In this document: piece by piece, positions 45,651 through 54,122 of the stretch
Position numbering within the stretch: the stretch's first letter is position 1
Layout of the letters: each line of letters opens with the position of its first letter
Source of the DNA: Idiomarina sp. MD25a
GTDB lineage: Bacteria; Pseudomonadota; Gammaproteobacteria; Enterobacterales; Alteromonadaceae
NCBI RefSeq assembly: GCF_001870515.1
Contig: NZ_MDGT01000005.1
Location: forward strand, 256,235 to 320,234
Length of the DNA stretch: 64,000 nt
Reading direction: 5' to 3'
Position numbers and translations under genes: made by a program
The notes under the pieces: model-generated
The model's database searches: none
What the model saw: the letters and a program-made list of their open reading frames with translations, nothing else
Told to the model about the DNA's origin: nothing

Positions 45651-47288
45651 CTCGCGCATTTCAGTGTGTAACGCACCTCTTAAGCTCGTTGCTTTCTCAG
45701 CAATTTCGCGTTGCTCCTCGATAATTTCACTTAGCATGTCGTGGGTCGTTAGCGGATTTGCTAATACAACTCTAAAAACAACCGTCGGCACACGGTGATA
45801 ATGCTCGGGCGTTAGCTTTGTACGCGAAACGAACGAACGGCCACTCTCACGTTGCCGTTTCTGAATATACCGAGTCAGTGCGTTCAGGTGGGGAGTAAGG
45901 CGCTCCACCTGCTCTGCATTGGCCTCTGCCAACGCTTGCTTCACGCGTTTAGGTACAAAGCGATAAGTTAATAAACACAACTCGGGCTCTGTGATGACCT
46001 CAAAGTCATCTTGCTCAGCAATCAAACTAGAGAAATAGCGTGCCTTTTCAAGACTGTTATTTATCAGCAGTTCGTAACCACGACGCCCGATCACATGCAT
46101 GGCTGAAAATACCATCATCGCCATACCCGGCCGCGAACCTTCCATGGTATGAGAACCCAAGTCTTTTGAGCCCTGGCGGATAATATATTCGGCATGATGT
46201 TCAATCGCCTTAACCATCGCGGGATCTTTAAACAATACTAAGCCCGCGCCCATCGGTACGTACATTTGCTTATGCGCATCAATAGTGACGCTATCAGCGC
46301 GCTCGATACCACTTAATAAATGTCGATAATCATTGGACAATAAGGTCGCACCGCCCCACGCCGCGTCAACATGGAAGTGAATACCTAATTGCTCAGCAAT
46401 ATCAGCCATCTCTGCCAGCGGGTCAATATGTCCGGTCTCCGTAGTTCCCGCGACGCCCACAATCGACAGCACTTCGCCGCCCTGATCACGCACGTCCTGA
46501 CAGGCTTGCCGCAATGCATCAACCTTAATTCGGTTATTGGCATCGGTAGCAACGGCCACTAAATTCTTACGACCAATACCTAACACATCAGCAGCCTTGC
46601 TCAACGAGTAATGCCCTCGTTCCGAAACTAACACCACCAATCGTTTGTAATTATAATGCGCCAGCCCCGCAGCTAGCCCTTCCGCGGCTATCCCGGCAAA
46701 ATCACCATCTGGCTTTAACAATTGGTTACGCGCTACCCAAAGCGCGGTCATATTCGCTACAGTCCCCCCGGAACAAAATGCGCCAAGTGAATGTTGTGCA
46801 CTATGCATCCATCGGTTGTAAAACGATGACTCGCGTTGGTAAACCAGGTGATGCAGCATACCAATGACATTACGCTCAAGCGGAGTAAATGCTTTTGAGG
46901 TTTCGATTTTGACGAGGTTTTGGTTCAGACCAACCATCAATTTAGCGAGCGGCATCAAAAAGTAAGGCAGTGCCGAAGTCATATGCCCGATAAATTTCGG
47001 TGAGGCCGTATGTACTGAGTGCGCAACTAATTTTTCCAGTAAAAACTCAGTATGATCTGAGACAAACTGCGGATCTTCTGGAATCGACGCTTTCTCAAAG
47101 TCGCGCTCGATATCTTGTAATGGCTTTTCTTTTGCCACGATATGATCGCCTAAGAATCCTAAAAGGTTTTCAGACAGATCTTTCTCGATTCGGCTTAACG
47201 TTGAGTCGGGCGCCTCGGGCAACGTAAAAATCCGATACAAAGACTCTTGGTTTACTTCCGCGTATGACTTATCGTCAGCGTCATTCAT
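45627..47288 (-). CDS. panP: Pyridoxal-dependent aspartate 1-decarboxylase PanP
   Basis: A PLP group II decarboxylase of 553 residues. The family, first placed near glutamate decarboxylases, supplies beta-alanine where the pyruvoyl enzyme PanD is absent. FHVDAAWGGATLL (about 307-319) and the PLP-lysine segment TIDAHKQMYVPMG (Lys near 340) are visible, as is SGGTVANMTALWVARN. PanP is preferred over glutamate decarboxylase because the gene lies against panB-panC. ATG 47288 follows an AGGT-like site; an upstream start at 47312 would overlap the TrmB-like gene. It is last in the leftward mpl operon. Confidence 0.93.
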   Translation of the reverse strand: MNDADDKSYAEVNQESLYRIFTLPEAPDSTLSRIEKDLSENLLGFLGDHIVAKEKPLQDIERDFEKASIPEDPQFVSDHTEFLLEKLVAHSVHTASPKFIGHMTSALPYFLMPLAKLMVGLNQNLVKIETSKAFTPLERNVIGMLHHLVYQRESSFYNRWMHSAQHSLGAFCSGGTVANMTALWVARNQLLKPDGDFAGIAAEGLAAGLAHYNYKRLVVLVSERGHYSLSKAADVLGIGRKNLVAVATDANNRIKVDALRQACQDVRDQGGEVLSIVGVAGTTETGHIDPLAEMADIAEQLGIHFHVDAAWGGATLLSNDYRHLLSGIERADSVTIDAHKQMYVPMGAGLVLFKDPAMVKAIEHHAEYIIRQGSKDLGSHTMEGSRPGMAMMVFSAMHVIGRRGYELLINNSLEKARYFSSLIAEQDDFEVITEPELCLLTYRFVPKRVKQALAEANAEQVERLTPHLNALTRYIQKRQRESGRSFVSRTKLTPEHYHRVPTVVFRVVLANPLTTHDMLSEIIEEQREIAEKATSLRGALHTEMRELGLIRDA

Positions 47289-47292
47289 ATGC

Positions 47293-47997
47293 TTACCTGT
47301 CCACATTATCAACTGCGATAACTGCAGTCGTTAAATCAGCGGTTAACCGCCATAGTGCCTGTCCACTGGCTAAATATTTACGCTCAAAAGGTGTCATTGC
47401 CTGCTCAGGATTCATCGCCAGGTAACCCACCGAAGCATCCACCTGATTGAGACTTAACGCTTGTGCCACTTCGAGCAAGTAGATACTCCAATTAGAACGC
47501 ATCTGTAACTGACCACCTATTTTCACCACCGCCGGCCACACAGGTGAGCCATGCCAGCGTCGAGATAAATGCGCCTGCTTTGGCCATGGATTCGGGTATA
47601 AAATTGTATGTAACTCAACGGGCCACTTAGCCGCGGCAACCAAGCGCCAGAAATCGAGTAAGTCTGCTCTCACCAGATAATAGCGCTGTCCTCGCGACGA
47701 GGCTTCGTAAAAGTCATGCTTGTCTAGTCGATGACTCGACTTATCAACACCAACGACTAATGCGTCAGGGTGTTGTTCTGCCAACTTAGCGGTACTCTCA
47801 CCCACCCCACAACAGGAGTCTAAAATAATCGGCCCCTGCCATGATTGCACACGCTCATTTACCGCATCAAATGCCGCTTGGTTATGCGCCTGTATGGGCT
47901 TTAAAAACTCCGACCCCCAGTGTCGACGAGCGACACTGAGGGTATCTTCGTGTGGACCTGTTTGGTTAGAGTGTACTGGACGTGCTTCTTGGCTCAC
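47293..47997 (-). CDS. TrmB-like tRNA (guanine-N7)-methyltransferase family protein
   Basis: A 234-residue SAM-dependent methyltransferase. The nucleotide-binding motif is ILDSCCGVGESTAKLAEQ (about 57-74), followed by VVGVDKSSHRLDK. The motif YPNPWPKQAHLSRRWHGS (about 134-151) resembles the PDPWPKKRHHKRR signature of TrmB, which makes m7G46 in tRNA, but with Asn for Asp and a different basic cluster. GVGESTA replaces the usual GxGxG(F/L)L-type sequence. It may be a second TrmB paralogue with altered specificity. It is coupled to yadH by a 4-base overlap and is 4 bases from panP. Confidence 0.8.
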   Translation of the reverse strand: MSQEARPVHSNQTGPHEDTLSVARRHWGSEFLKPIQAHNQAAFDAVNERVQSWQGPIILDSCCGVGESTAKLAEQHPDALVVGVDKSSHRLDKHDFYEASSRGQRYYLVRADLLDFWRLVAAAKWPVELHTILYPNPWPKQAHLSRRWHGSPVWPAVVKIGGQLQMRSNWSIYLLEVAQALSLNQVDASVGYLAMNPEQAMTPFERKYLASGQALWRLTADLTTAVIAVDNVDR

Positions 47998-48770
47998 GAA
48001 CGAATTCCCTTACCTTTTTCCAGCAAATAATAGGCACCGGAGAAAAACACTACGTTAAAGGCAATCAAGACCCACATTGCGGTCGCAATGCCCACGTCTG
48101 ACTGACCTAAAAAGCCATAACGGAAACCATTTACCATGTATAAGATAGGGTTTGCCATCGACACGTTTTGCCAGAACTCGGGTAACAATGACACCGAGTA
48201 AAACACACCACCGAGATAAGTTAGCGGTGTTAAAACGAACGTCGGTACGATAGAAATGTCGTCAAATGTCTTACCGAACACACCATTCAGTAAACCACCT
48301 AAAGCAAAAAGCGTTGAGGTTAATACCACGGTCAGAATGACATAGCCAATGTGAGCGATGCTAATATCGACAAACATAAAGGAGACGAATGTCACAATGA
48401 CCGCCACAATCATTGCACGTGCCATGCCACCACCGACATAACCAAGAATAATAGCCCAGGTCGGCACCGGTGATACCAGCATTTCTTCGATATTGCGCTG
48501 AAACTTCGCACTAAAAAACGATGACGCTACGTTTGAATAGGAGTTAGTAATCACTGACATCATGATGAGCCCAGGTACGATAAACTCCATATAAGTAACA
48601 CCACTCATGGTGCCAATACGCTCACCCACAATGCTACCGAAAATAACAAAATAGAGTGTCATGGTAATCGCAGGCGGTACTAAAGTTTGCACCCAAATAC
48701 GCAGAAAGCGCGTGCACTCTTTAATCCAAATTGTCTTCAGCGCTATGATGTTGGCCGATGCGTTACTCAT
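47994..48770 (-). CDS. yadH: ABC-2 type transporter permease YadH
   Basis: An inner-membrane permease of 258 residues with six predicted transmembrane helices. KTIWIKECTRFLRIWVQTLVPPAITMTLYF is split over helix 1 and, with FQRNIEEMLVSPVPTW and FDDISIVPTFVLTPLTYLGG, closely matches remembered E. coli YadH. The substrate is unknown in any organism I recall. The start overlaps the yadG stop by 4 bases and the stop overlaps the TrmB-like gene by 4 bases. Confidence 0.93.
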   Translation of the reverse strand: MSNASANIIALKTIWIKECTRFLRIWVQTLVPPAITMTLYFVIFGSIVGERIGTMSGVTYMEFIVPGLIMMSVITNSYSNVASSFFSAKFQRNIEEMLVSPVPTWAIILGYVGGGMARAMIVAVIVTFVSFMFVDISIAHIGYVILTVVLTSTLFALGGLLNGVFGKTFDDISIVPTFVLTPLTYLGGVFYSVSLLPEFWQNVSMANPILYMVNGFRYGFLGQSDVGIATAMWVLIAFNVVFFSGAYYLLEKGKGIRS

Positions 48771-49702
48771 TGACTGCTCTCCTCTTGTTTTCGGCCGTTC
48801 TCAACCATATGAACGAATAACTCTTCGAGACGGTTGGCCTTATTTCTCATCGATAAGACCTTCGCGCCTTGCCCGCTAAGCTGCTCAAATACTTTATTCA
48901 AGCCAGCGTTTTTCTCCACATCAACTTCAAGCGTATTATCGTCGCTCCAGCGACTCTCAAACCCATCTATTGAAATGTCTTTATGACCTTCTGCCAAATC
49001 TAGAATAAAGGTTTCGCGGCTTAATTGAGTAAGCAGCTTCTTGATAGAAGTATTCTCCACAATACGACCCGCATCGATAATGCCAATATTACGACATAAC
49101 ATCTCAGCTTCCTCTAAATAGTGAGTCGTTAAAATGATGGTGATGCCTTCTTTATTAATTTGTGTGAGGTAATCCCACATCGAGCGGCGTAGCTCAATAT
49201 CGACGCCTGCAGTCGGCTCATCTAAGATGAGCAACTTAGGCTCATGCAGTAAAGCGCGCGCGATCATCAAACGACGCTTCATACCACCTGAGAGGGCGCG
49301 CGCGGGCTGGTCACGTTTGTCCCATAATCCCAATTGCTTTAGATATTTCTCTGAACGTTGATGCGCCAACTTTCTTGGAACACCATAATAACCCGCTTGG
49401 TTAACGACGATCTGACGTACTGTTTCAAACTGGTTAAAGTTAAACTCTTGTGGCACGAGGCCAATCTGTCTCTTCAGATCAGCAAGCTGTGTATCAAGGT
49501 CATAGCCAAACACCGTTACCTTGCCTTCGGTCTTATTGACAAGGCTTGAGATAACGCCAATCGTTGTTGATTTGCCAGCGCCATTAGGTCCTAGCAACGC
49601 ATAAAAATCACCTTCTTGAACCGTTAGGTCGATACCTTTAAGCGCTTCAAAACCACCCTTGTAAATCTTTCTCAACCCTTTAATTTCTAATGCATTAGTC
49701 AT
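48767..49702 (-). CDS. yadG: ABC transporter ATP-binding protein YadG
   Basis: The ATPase partner of YadH, 311 residues. Walker A is LLGPNGAGKSTT (about 34-45), the Q-loop is VPQEFNFN, the signature is LSGGMKRRLMIARAL and Walker B is LLILDEPTAGVDIELRRS. A C-terminal extension (about 225-311) ends in SMRNKANRLEELFVHMV, which is characteristic of YadG. In E. coli yadG-yadH lie close to panD, so the position near panP here looks like retained synteny. Confidence 0.95.
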   Translation of the reverse strand: MTNALEIKGLRKIYKGGFEALKGIDLTVQEGDFYALLGPNGAGKSTTIGVISSLVNKTEGKVTVFGYDLDTQLADLKRQIGLVPQEFNFNQFETVRQIVVNQAGYYGVPRKLAHQRSEKYLKQLGLWDKRDQPARALSGGMKRRLMIARALLHEPKLLILDEPTAGVDIELRRSMWDYLTQINKEGITIILTTHYLEEAEMLCRNIGIIDAGRIVENTSIKKLLTQLSRETFILDLAEGHKDISIDGFESRWSDDNTLEVDVEKNAGLNKVFEQLSGQGAKVLSMRNKANRLEELFVHMVENGRKQEESSQ

Positions 49703-49711
49703 TACTAAAAT

Positions 49712-50347
49712 TTACTCCTTTCCATAACCCCAGCGCTGCATCAAGGATTGCTCGAGACCTAAGTGGTCCAGCATCCGTGCGACCATGAAGTCGATTAAGT
49801 CGTCGATACTCTGAGGCTGGTGGTAAAAACCCGGTGCAGCGGGCATTACAGTGACCCCCAATTCACTTAATTGCAGCATATGACGCAAGTGGATTGCCGA
49901 AAGCGGCGTTTCGCGCAGCACGACAATAAGTTGGCCGCGCTCCTTTAAAACCACATCGGCCGCTCGCTCTATCAAGGTATTACTGCTGCCTAGCGCAACC
50001 GCTGAAAGCGTGCTTGTTGAACAGGGACAAATGATCATCCGCTTGGGTGCGGCAGAGCCCGAGGCAACCGGCGAAAACCACTCTTCTTTACCAAACACTT
50101 GTAGTTGCTTTGGCGCAACCTCAACACCGCGTTGTTCAAGCAGTTCGACCCATTGTTGCTGCATTTTTTCCGGCGCAGCGGATAAATTGACCTGATGCTC
50201 AGTGGCCATCACCACACGCGCCGCACTTGATACAAGCAGATAGATTTGTTGCTTCTGTCGTATAAGACATTCTATCAAACGAATAGCATAAGGGGCACCC
50301 GATGCACCGGTTATTGCCACGGTAATGCGATTATCATCAGCTTTCAT
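49712..50347 (-). CDS. ubiX: Flavin prenyltransferase UbiX
   Basis: Prenylates FMN to make the cofactor for the UbiD decarboxylase in ubiquinone synthesis. It has 211 residues with a Rossmann-like fold. [60 protein letters not shown] and [24 protein letters not shown] are strong family signatures. It lies 21 bases after mpl and 9 bases before yadG on the same strand, so it is probably co-transcribed with both. No ubiD is in the window. Confidence 0.97.
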   Translation of the reverse strand: MKADDNRITVAITGASGAPYAIRLIECLIRQKQQIYLLVSSAARVVMATEHQVNLSAAPEKMQQQWVELLEQRGVEVAPKQLQVFGKEEWFSPVASGSAAPKRMIICPCSTSTLSAVALGSSNTLIERAADVVLKERGQLIVVLRETPLSAIHLRHMLQLSELGVTVMPAAPGFYHQPQSIDDLIDFMVARMLDHLGLEQSLMQRWGYGKE

Positions 50348-50368
50348 TATAAACCATCTAACCTATGA

Positions 50369-51706
50369 TTAGTTTTCTTGCAACGCGCTAACTAGGCGTT
50401 TTTGCATACCCTCGAATCCACCATTGCTCATTATAACAACCGTGTCGCCCGGCTCTAATTCCTGAACAGTCTGCTTTAACATCGCTTCTGTCGTACTATA
50501 AACATGTGCCTTAGGCACCGCGCTAGCGATGTCCCACTCGATCGACTCAGGAGCGAATATATTAATACTATCCGCATCGGCAAGTGCGGTTGCCAACGCA
50601 TCTTTATGAACACCACTTTTCATCGTGTTTGAACGAGGCTCAAGCAATACTACCAACCGTCCTGCTTGACTACTTTTTAGCGCTTCGACTGTAGTTTTGA
50701 TTGCCGTAGGATGATGAGCGAAATCGTCAAACACGCTTATTCCGCGATGTTCGAGCAATAATTCTAACCGACGTTTGGGGGCTTTAAATGTTGCTAAAGC
50801 CTCCGCTGCTTGTTGCGGTAATACGCCAACATGGAAAGCCGCGATCATTGCCATCACAGCATTCTGCATATTATGGGTACCTACCAGTGGTAACTTAACG
50901 ACGACTTCGTTGTTGTCGCGACTTACAACGAATGACGAAGCATCCGCTGAACTTGCGCGGTACTGCCAGTCCTTGCCAACACGCACCACCTCACTCCAGC
51001 AGCCTTTTTGAATGACCTGTTCGATAGCACCAACCTGATCGGGAATGATGACTTGTCCGTTTCCAGGAACAATTCGTAACAAATGGGCAAACTGGCGTTG
51101 AATATCAGCCAATGTGTCAAAGATATCAGCATGATCAAATTCAAGATTATTTATTACCAAGGTATTGGGCGCGTAGTGGACGAATTTGGAACGCTTATCA
51201 AAAAAGGCGGTATCATATTCATCCGCCTCGATAATAAAGAAATCGCTTTCACCCAGTGCTGCACTCACATTAAAGTTACCGGGTACGCCACCAATTAAAA
51301 AACCCGGTTGGTAGCCATTCGCTTGCAGAATCCAAGTAAGCATACTGGCAGTTGTGGTTTTACCGTGCGTTCCAGAAACAGCAAGCACCCAACGCTGACC
51401 CAAAACATTGTCATGCAACCACTGGGCTCCTGAGCAATAACTGAGCTTCTGGTTCAGTACCGCCTCAACTTCAGGGTTGCCGCGACTCAGAGCGTTGCCA
51501 ATGATGACTAAGTCGACCGCTTTGTCCAGGTTATCTGCACTGTAACCCTCTATCAGATCAATCCCCAGCGATCGTAATTGGTCACTCATCGGTGGATACA
51601 CCTGATGGTCAGAGCCTGTAACCTGATGACCCAGTTCGGTTGCTAAACGGGCGATACCGCCCATAAATGTGCCACAGATGCCAATAATGTGAATATGCAT
51701 AGTCAT
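50369..51706 (-). CDS. mpl: UDP-N-acetylmuramate:L-Ala-gamma-D-Glu-meso-DAP ligase
   Basis: Mur-family ligase that reattaches recycled murein tripeptide to UDP-MurNAc. It has 445 residues: the N-terminal IHIIGICGTFMGGIARLA distinguishes Mpl from MurC; the ATP loop is VSGTHGKTTTASMLTW (about 108-123). EADEYDTAFFDKRSK and FDDFAHHPTAIKTT follow. The start is ATG 51706 or 51700; neither has a strong site. It is divergent from fbp, as expected for the E. coli fbp-mpl pair. It completes a recycling set with AnmK and AmgK/MurU in this window. Confidence 0.97.
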   Translation of the reverse strand: MTMHIHIIGICGTFMGGIARLATELGHQVTGSDHQVYPPMSDQLRSLGIDLIEGYSADNLDKAVDLVIIGNALSRGNPEVEAVLNQKLSYCSGAQWLHDNVLGQRWVLAVSGTHGKTTTASMLTWILQANGYQPGFLIGGVPGNFNVSAALGESDFFIIEADEYDTAFFDKRSKFVHYAPNTLVINNLEFDHADIFDTLADIQRQFAHLLRIVPGNGQVIIPDQVGAIEQVIQKGCWSEVVRVGKDWQYRASSADASSFVVSRDNNEVVVKLPLVGTHNMQNAVMAMIAAFHVGVLPQQAAEALATFKAPKRRLELLLEHRGISVFDDFAHHPTAIKTTVEALKSSQAGRLVVLLEPRSNTMKSGVHKDALATALADADSINIFAPESIEWDIASAVPKAHVYSTTEAMLKQTVQELEPGDTVVIMSNGGFEGMQKRLVSALQEN

Positions 51707-51829
51707 TTTTCGAGCTAAAATAAAACGCTAAGTGTATCACTCACGCGCACAATCAACAGGATTTTTGCGTAGAATTAATGTACGATACGCGGCCATACAC
51801 CTGTCACGAAAAAAAGGGAATGGAACGAC

Positions 51830-52804
51830 ATGAAACGCCTGCTTCCAACGCTCCGTGCTGATAATGCACCTGAAGGACTGATTTCAGTTCTTAATACCAT
51901 ACAAATTGCTGCTAAAGAGATCTCTTTTCGGTTACATCAAGGCGCCCTCGCCGGGGTATTGGGCTCAACACTGGATGAAAATATTCAAGGTGAAACGCAA
52001 AAGAAGCTCGACGTAGTCGCTAACCAACTACTCAAAACGTTATTACTTGAGTCTCCTCGCGTACATGCCATTGCTTCCGAAGAAGAAGACAGCATTGTAT
52101 TAAGTCCTAACTCCGGCGAGTACCTAGTTGCTTTTGATCCGCTTGATGGCAGCTCCAACATTGATATCAATGGCACTGTGGGTACGATTTTCTCGGTGCT
52201 ACCCAAGCCAGAAAACCCATCCAATGATGAGTCCATGTTCTTGCAGAAAGGCCGTAACCAAGTCGCGGCTGGGTACGTTCTTTATGGTCCTTCGACAATG
52301 TTAGTGATGACGACAGGCACCCATGTTCGTACGTATACTCTTGACCAAACGGTGGGCGAGTTCTTATTGACGAAGGAAACCGCAACTATCCCAGCAGACA
52401 CGCAAGAATTTGCAATAAATATGTCTAACCAACGTCACTGGAGCACTGCGGTACGCGAATATGTTGAGCATTTACTGCTAGGCGAAGAGGGGCCACGCCA
52501 AAAGAATTTTAATATGCGTTGGAACGCCGCGATGGTTTCTGATGTCCATCGTTTAGTTACACGCGGTGGCTTGTTCACTTATCCGTGGGATGCTCGCAAC
52601 CCAGAAAAGCCTTACAAGCTGCGCTTAATGTATGAAGCGGCGCCTATGGCGATGATTGTCGAAAAAGCAAATGGCTCGGCAAGTAACGGTTATATGCCTA
52701 TTTTGGATATTGAGCCTGAACATATCCATCAACGGGTTGCCGTTGTAATGGGCTCATCGAATGAAGTACAAGAATGTGTTGAGTACCATAAGAAACATGG
52801 TTAA
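51830..52804 (+). CDS. fbp: Fructose-1,6-bisphosphatase class I
   Basis: Removes the 1-phosphate from fructose-1,6-bisphosphate in gluconeogenesis. It has 324 residues. The metal-site motif FDPLDGSSNIDINGTVGTIF begins near 102, with SEEEDS just upstream (about 82-87). RWNAAMVSDVHRLVTRGG and RLMYEAAPMAMIVEKANG complete the substrate site. ATG 51830 follows AAGGGAATGGA. ppa follows 80 bases later under its own promoter. Confidence 0.98.
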   Translation: MKRLLPTLRADNAPEGLISVLNTIQIAAKEISFRLHQGALAGVLGSTLDENIQGETQKKLDVVANQLLKTLLLESPRVHAIASEEEDSIVLSPNSGEYLVAFDPLDGSSNIDINGTVGTIFSVLPKPENPSNDESMFLQKGRNQVAAGYVLYGPSTMLVMTTGTHVRTYTLDQTVGEFLLTKETATIPADTQEFAINMSNQRHWSTAVREYVEHLLLGEEGPRQKNFNMRWNAAMVSDVHRLVTRGGLFTYPWDARNPEKPYKLRLMYEAAPMAMIVEKANGSASNGYMPILDIEPEHIHQRVAVVMGSSNEVQECVEYHKKHG

Positions 52805-52821
52805 AGCAGTGGTTTAAACCC

Positions 52822-52849
52822 TTGCTCCGACAGCGACAAACGATATAAT
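52822..52849 (+). promoter_or_regulatory. Sigma-70 promoter for ppa
   Basis: TTGCTC (52822-52827) and a perfect TATAAT (52844-52849) are separated by 16 bases, 36 bases before the ppa ATG. Position and sequence fit a strong housekeeping promoter for ppa and possibly the following ABC genes. Confidence 0.6.
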
Positions 52850-52884
52850 TCACGAGTTAATCACTTTTTGATGTAGGAATAATT

Positions 52885-53412
52885 ATGAGCTTAGGTAACG
52901 TACCTGCGGGTAAAAATCTTCCAGAGGAAGTCAACGTAATCATTGAGATCCCTGCCAATGCGGATCCGATTAAATATGAAGTCGACAAAGACACTGGCAC
53001 TCTATGGGTTGACCGTTTCATGGCAACGCCAATGTTCTACCCATGCAACTATGGTTTTGTGAACCATACCTTGTCGCTCGACGGTGACCCTGTTGACGTG
53101 CTTGTTCCTACACCTTATCCATTGCAAGCGGGCTCAGTCATTAAATGCCGTCCAGTAGGCGTGCTTAAAATGAGCGATGAGTCAGGTGAAGATGCTAAAG
53201 TCATTGCAGTACCTGTCAGTAAGCTGACCAAAGAGTACGATCATGTTCAAGACATCGATGATCTACCAGAGCTGCTTCGTGCACAAATCACTCACTTTTT
53301 TGAACGTTATAAAGAGCTCGAAAAAGGCAAATGGGTTAAAGTCGAAGGTTGGGGCGACGCGGCTGCGGCAAAAGAGGAAATCGAGTCCTCTTATAAGCGC
53401 GCTCAGAAGTAA
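52885..53412 (+). CDS. ppa: Inorganic pyrophosphatase (type I)
   Basis: Hydrolyses pyrophosphate released by biosynthesis. The 175 residues match E. coli Ppa (176). The signature [15 protein letters not shown] (Asp residues near 66-71) supplies the metal ligands; [18 protein letters not shown] and the C-terminal [18 protein letters not shown] are typical. ATG 52885 follows TAGGAAT. Only 2 bases separate its stop from the next ABC ATPase gene, so read-through expression of the cassette is likely. Confidence 0.98.
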   Translation: MSLGNVPAGKNLPEEVNVIIEIPANADPIKYEVDKDTGTLWVDRFMATPMFYPCNYGFVNHTLSLDGDPVDVLVPTPYPLQAGSVIKCRPVGVLKMSDESGEDAKVIAVPVSKLTKEYDHVQDIDDLPELLRAQITHFFERYKELEKGKWVKVEGWGDAAAAKEEIESSYKRAQK

Positions 53413-53414
53413 TC

Positions 53415-54122
53415 ATGGCCCTAGCCATTGAAATTGATCGTCTTGCCTTTGCCTGGCAAGGCGATCAGCTCACACTAGATATTCCGCAGTGGCAAGTAGA
53501 AGCAGGCGAAACCGTTTTACTACGCGGTCCCAGTGGTAGTGGTAAGTCAACGTTATTATCGTTACTCGCGGGTATCAACGTAGCTCAACTAGGCAGGGTA
53601 AAACTACTCGAGCAATCCCTATCTGATCTTAGCGGCCGTAAACGCGATAGATTTCGTGCCGATCACATCGGTTATATCTTCCAGCAATTTAATCTACTCC
53701 CCTATTTAAGCGCACTGGATAACGTACTTCTAGCCACACAGTTTTCTCCCAAACGCCGCCAACGCGTAGCTGAAAGTGGGCAGTCGGCGGAACGGCTCGC
53801 TATGCAATACTTACAACGACTCGGTCTTAGTGCCTCGCAGCAGCAACAAGCGGCGTCTAACTTGAGTGTGGGTCAACAACAGCGCGTGGCAGCCGCAAGA
53901 GCACTGCTTGGCGCGCCCGAACTTCTTATCGCAGACGAACCAACTTCTGCGCTCGATAGTGACCGTAGAGATGATTTTATAAAACTGTTGCTCGAACTCA
54001 GTGAACAGAATAATACGACCGTATTGTTTGTGACGCATGATGCGAGTCTCGGGCAGTATTTTAATCGCCATGTTGAGTTAAGCGACATTAATCAGGCTGT
54101 GGGAGGTTCGTCCCATGCTTAA
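53415..54122 (+). CDS. ABC transporter ATP-binding protein (LolD/MacB-type)
   Basis: A 235-residue ATPase. Walker A is RGPSGSGKST (about 36-45), followed by YIFQQFNLLPYLSALDNV (Q-loop), signature LSVGQQQRVAAARALL and Walker B LLIADEPTSALDSDRR. These are the features of the LolD/MacB/FtsE group that works with FtsX-like permeases. The stop overlaps the permease start by 8 bases. With the permease and the DUF3299 protein it forms a three-gene cassette; mechanotransmission or lipoprotein- or metal-related export are possible. Confidence 0.93.
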   Translation: MALAIEIDRLAFAWQGDQLTLDIPQWQVEAGETVLLRGPSGSGKSTLLSLLAGINVAQLGRVKLLEQSLSDLSGRKRDRFRADHIGYIFQQFNLLPYLSALDNVLLATQFSPKRRQRVAESGQSAERLAMQYLQRLGLSASQQQQAASNLSVGQQQRVAAARALLGAPELLIADEPTSALDSDRRDDFIKLLLELSEQNNTTVLFVTHDASLGQYFNRHVELSDINQAVGGSSHA

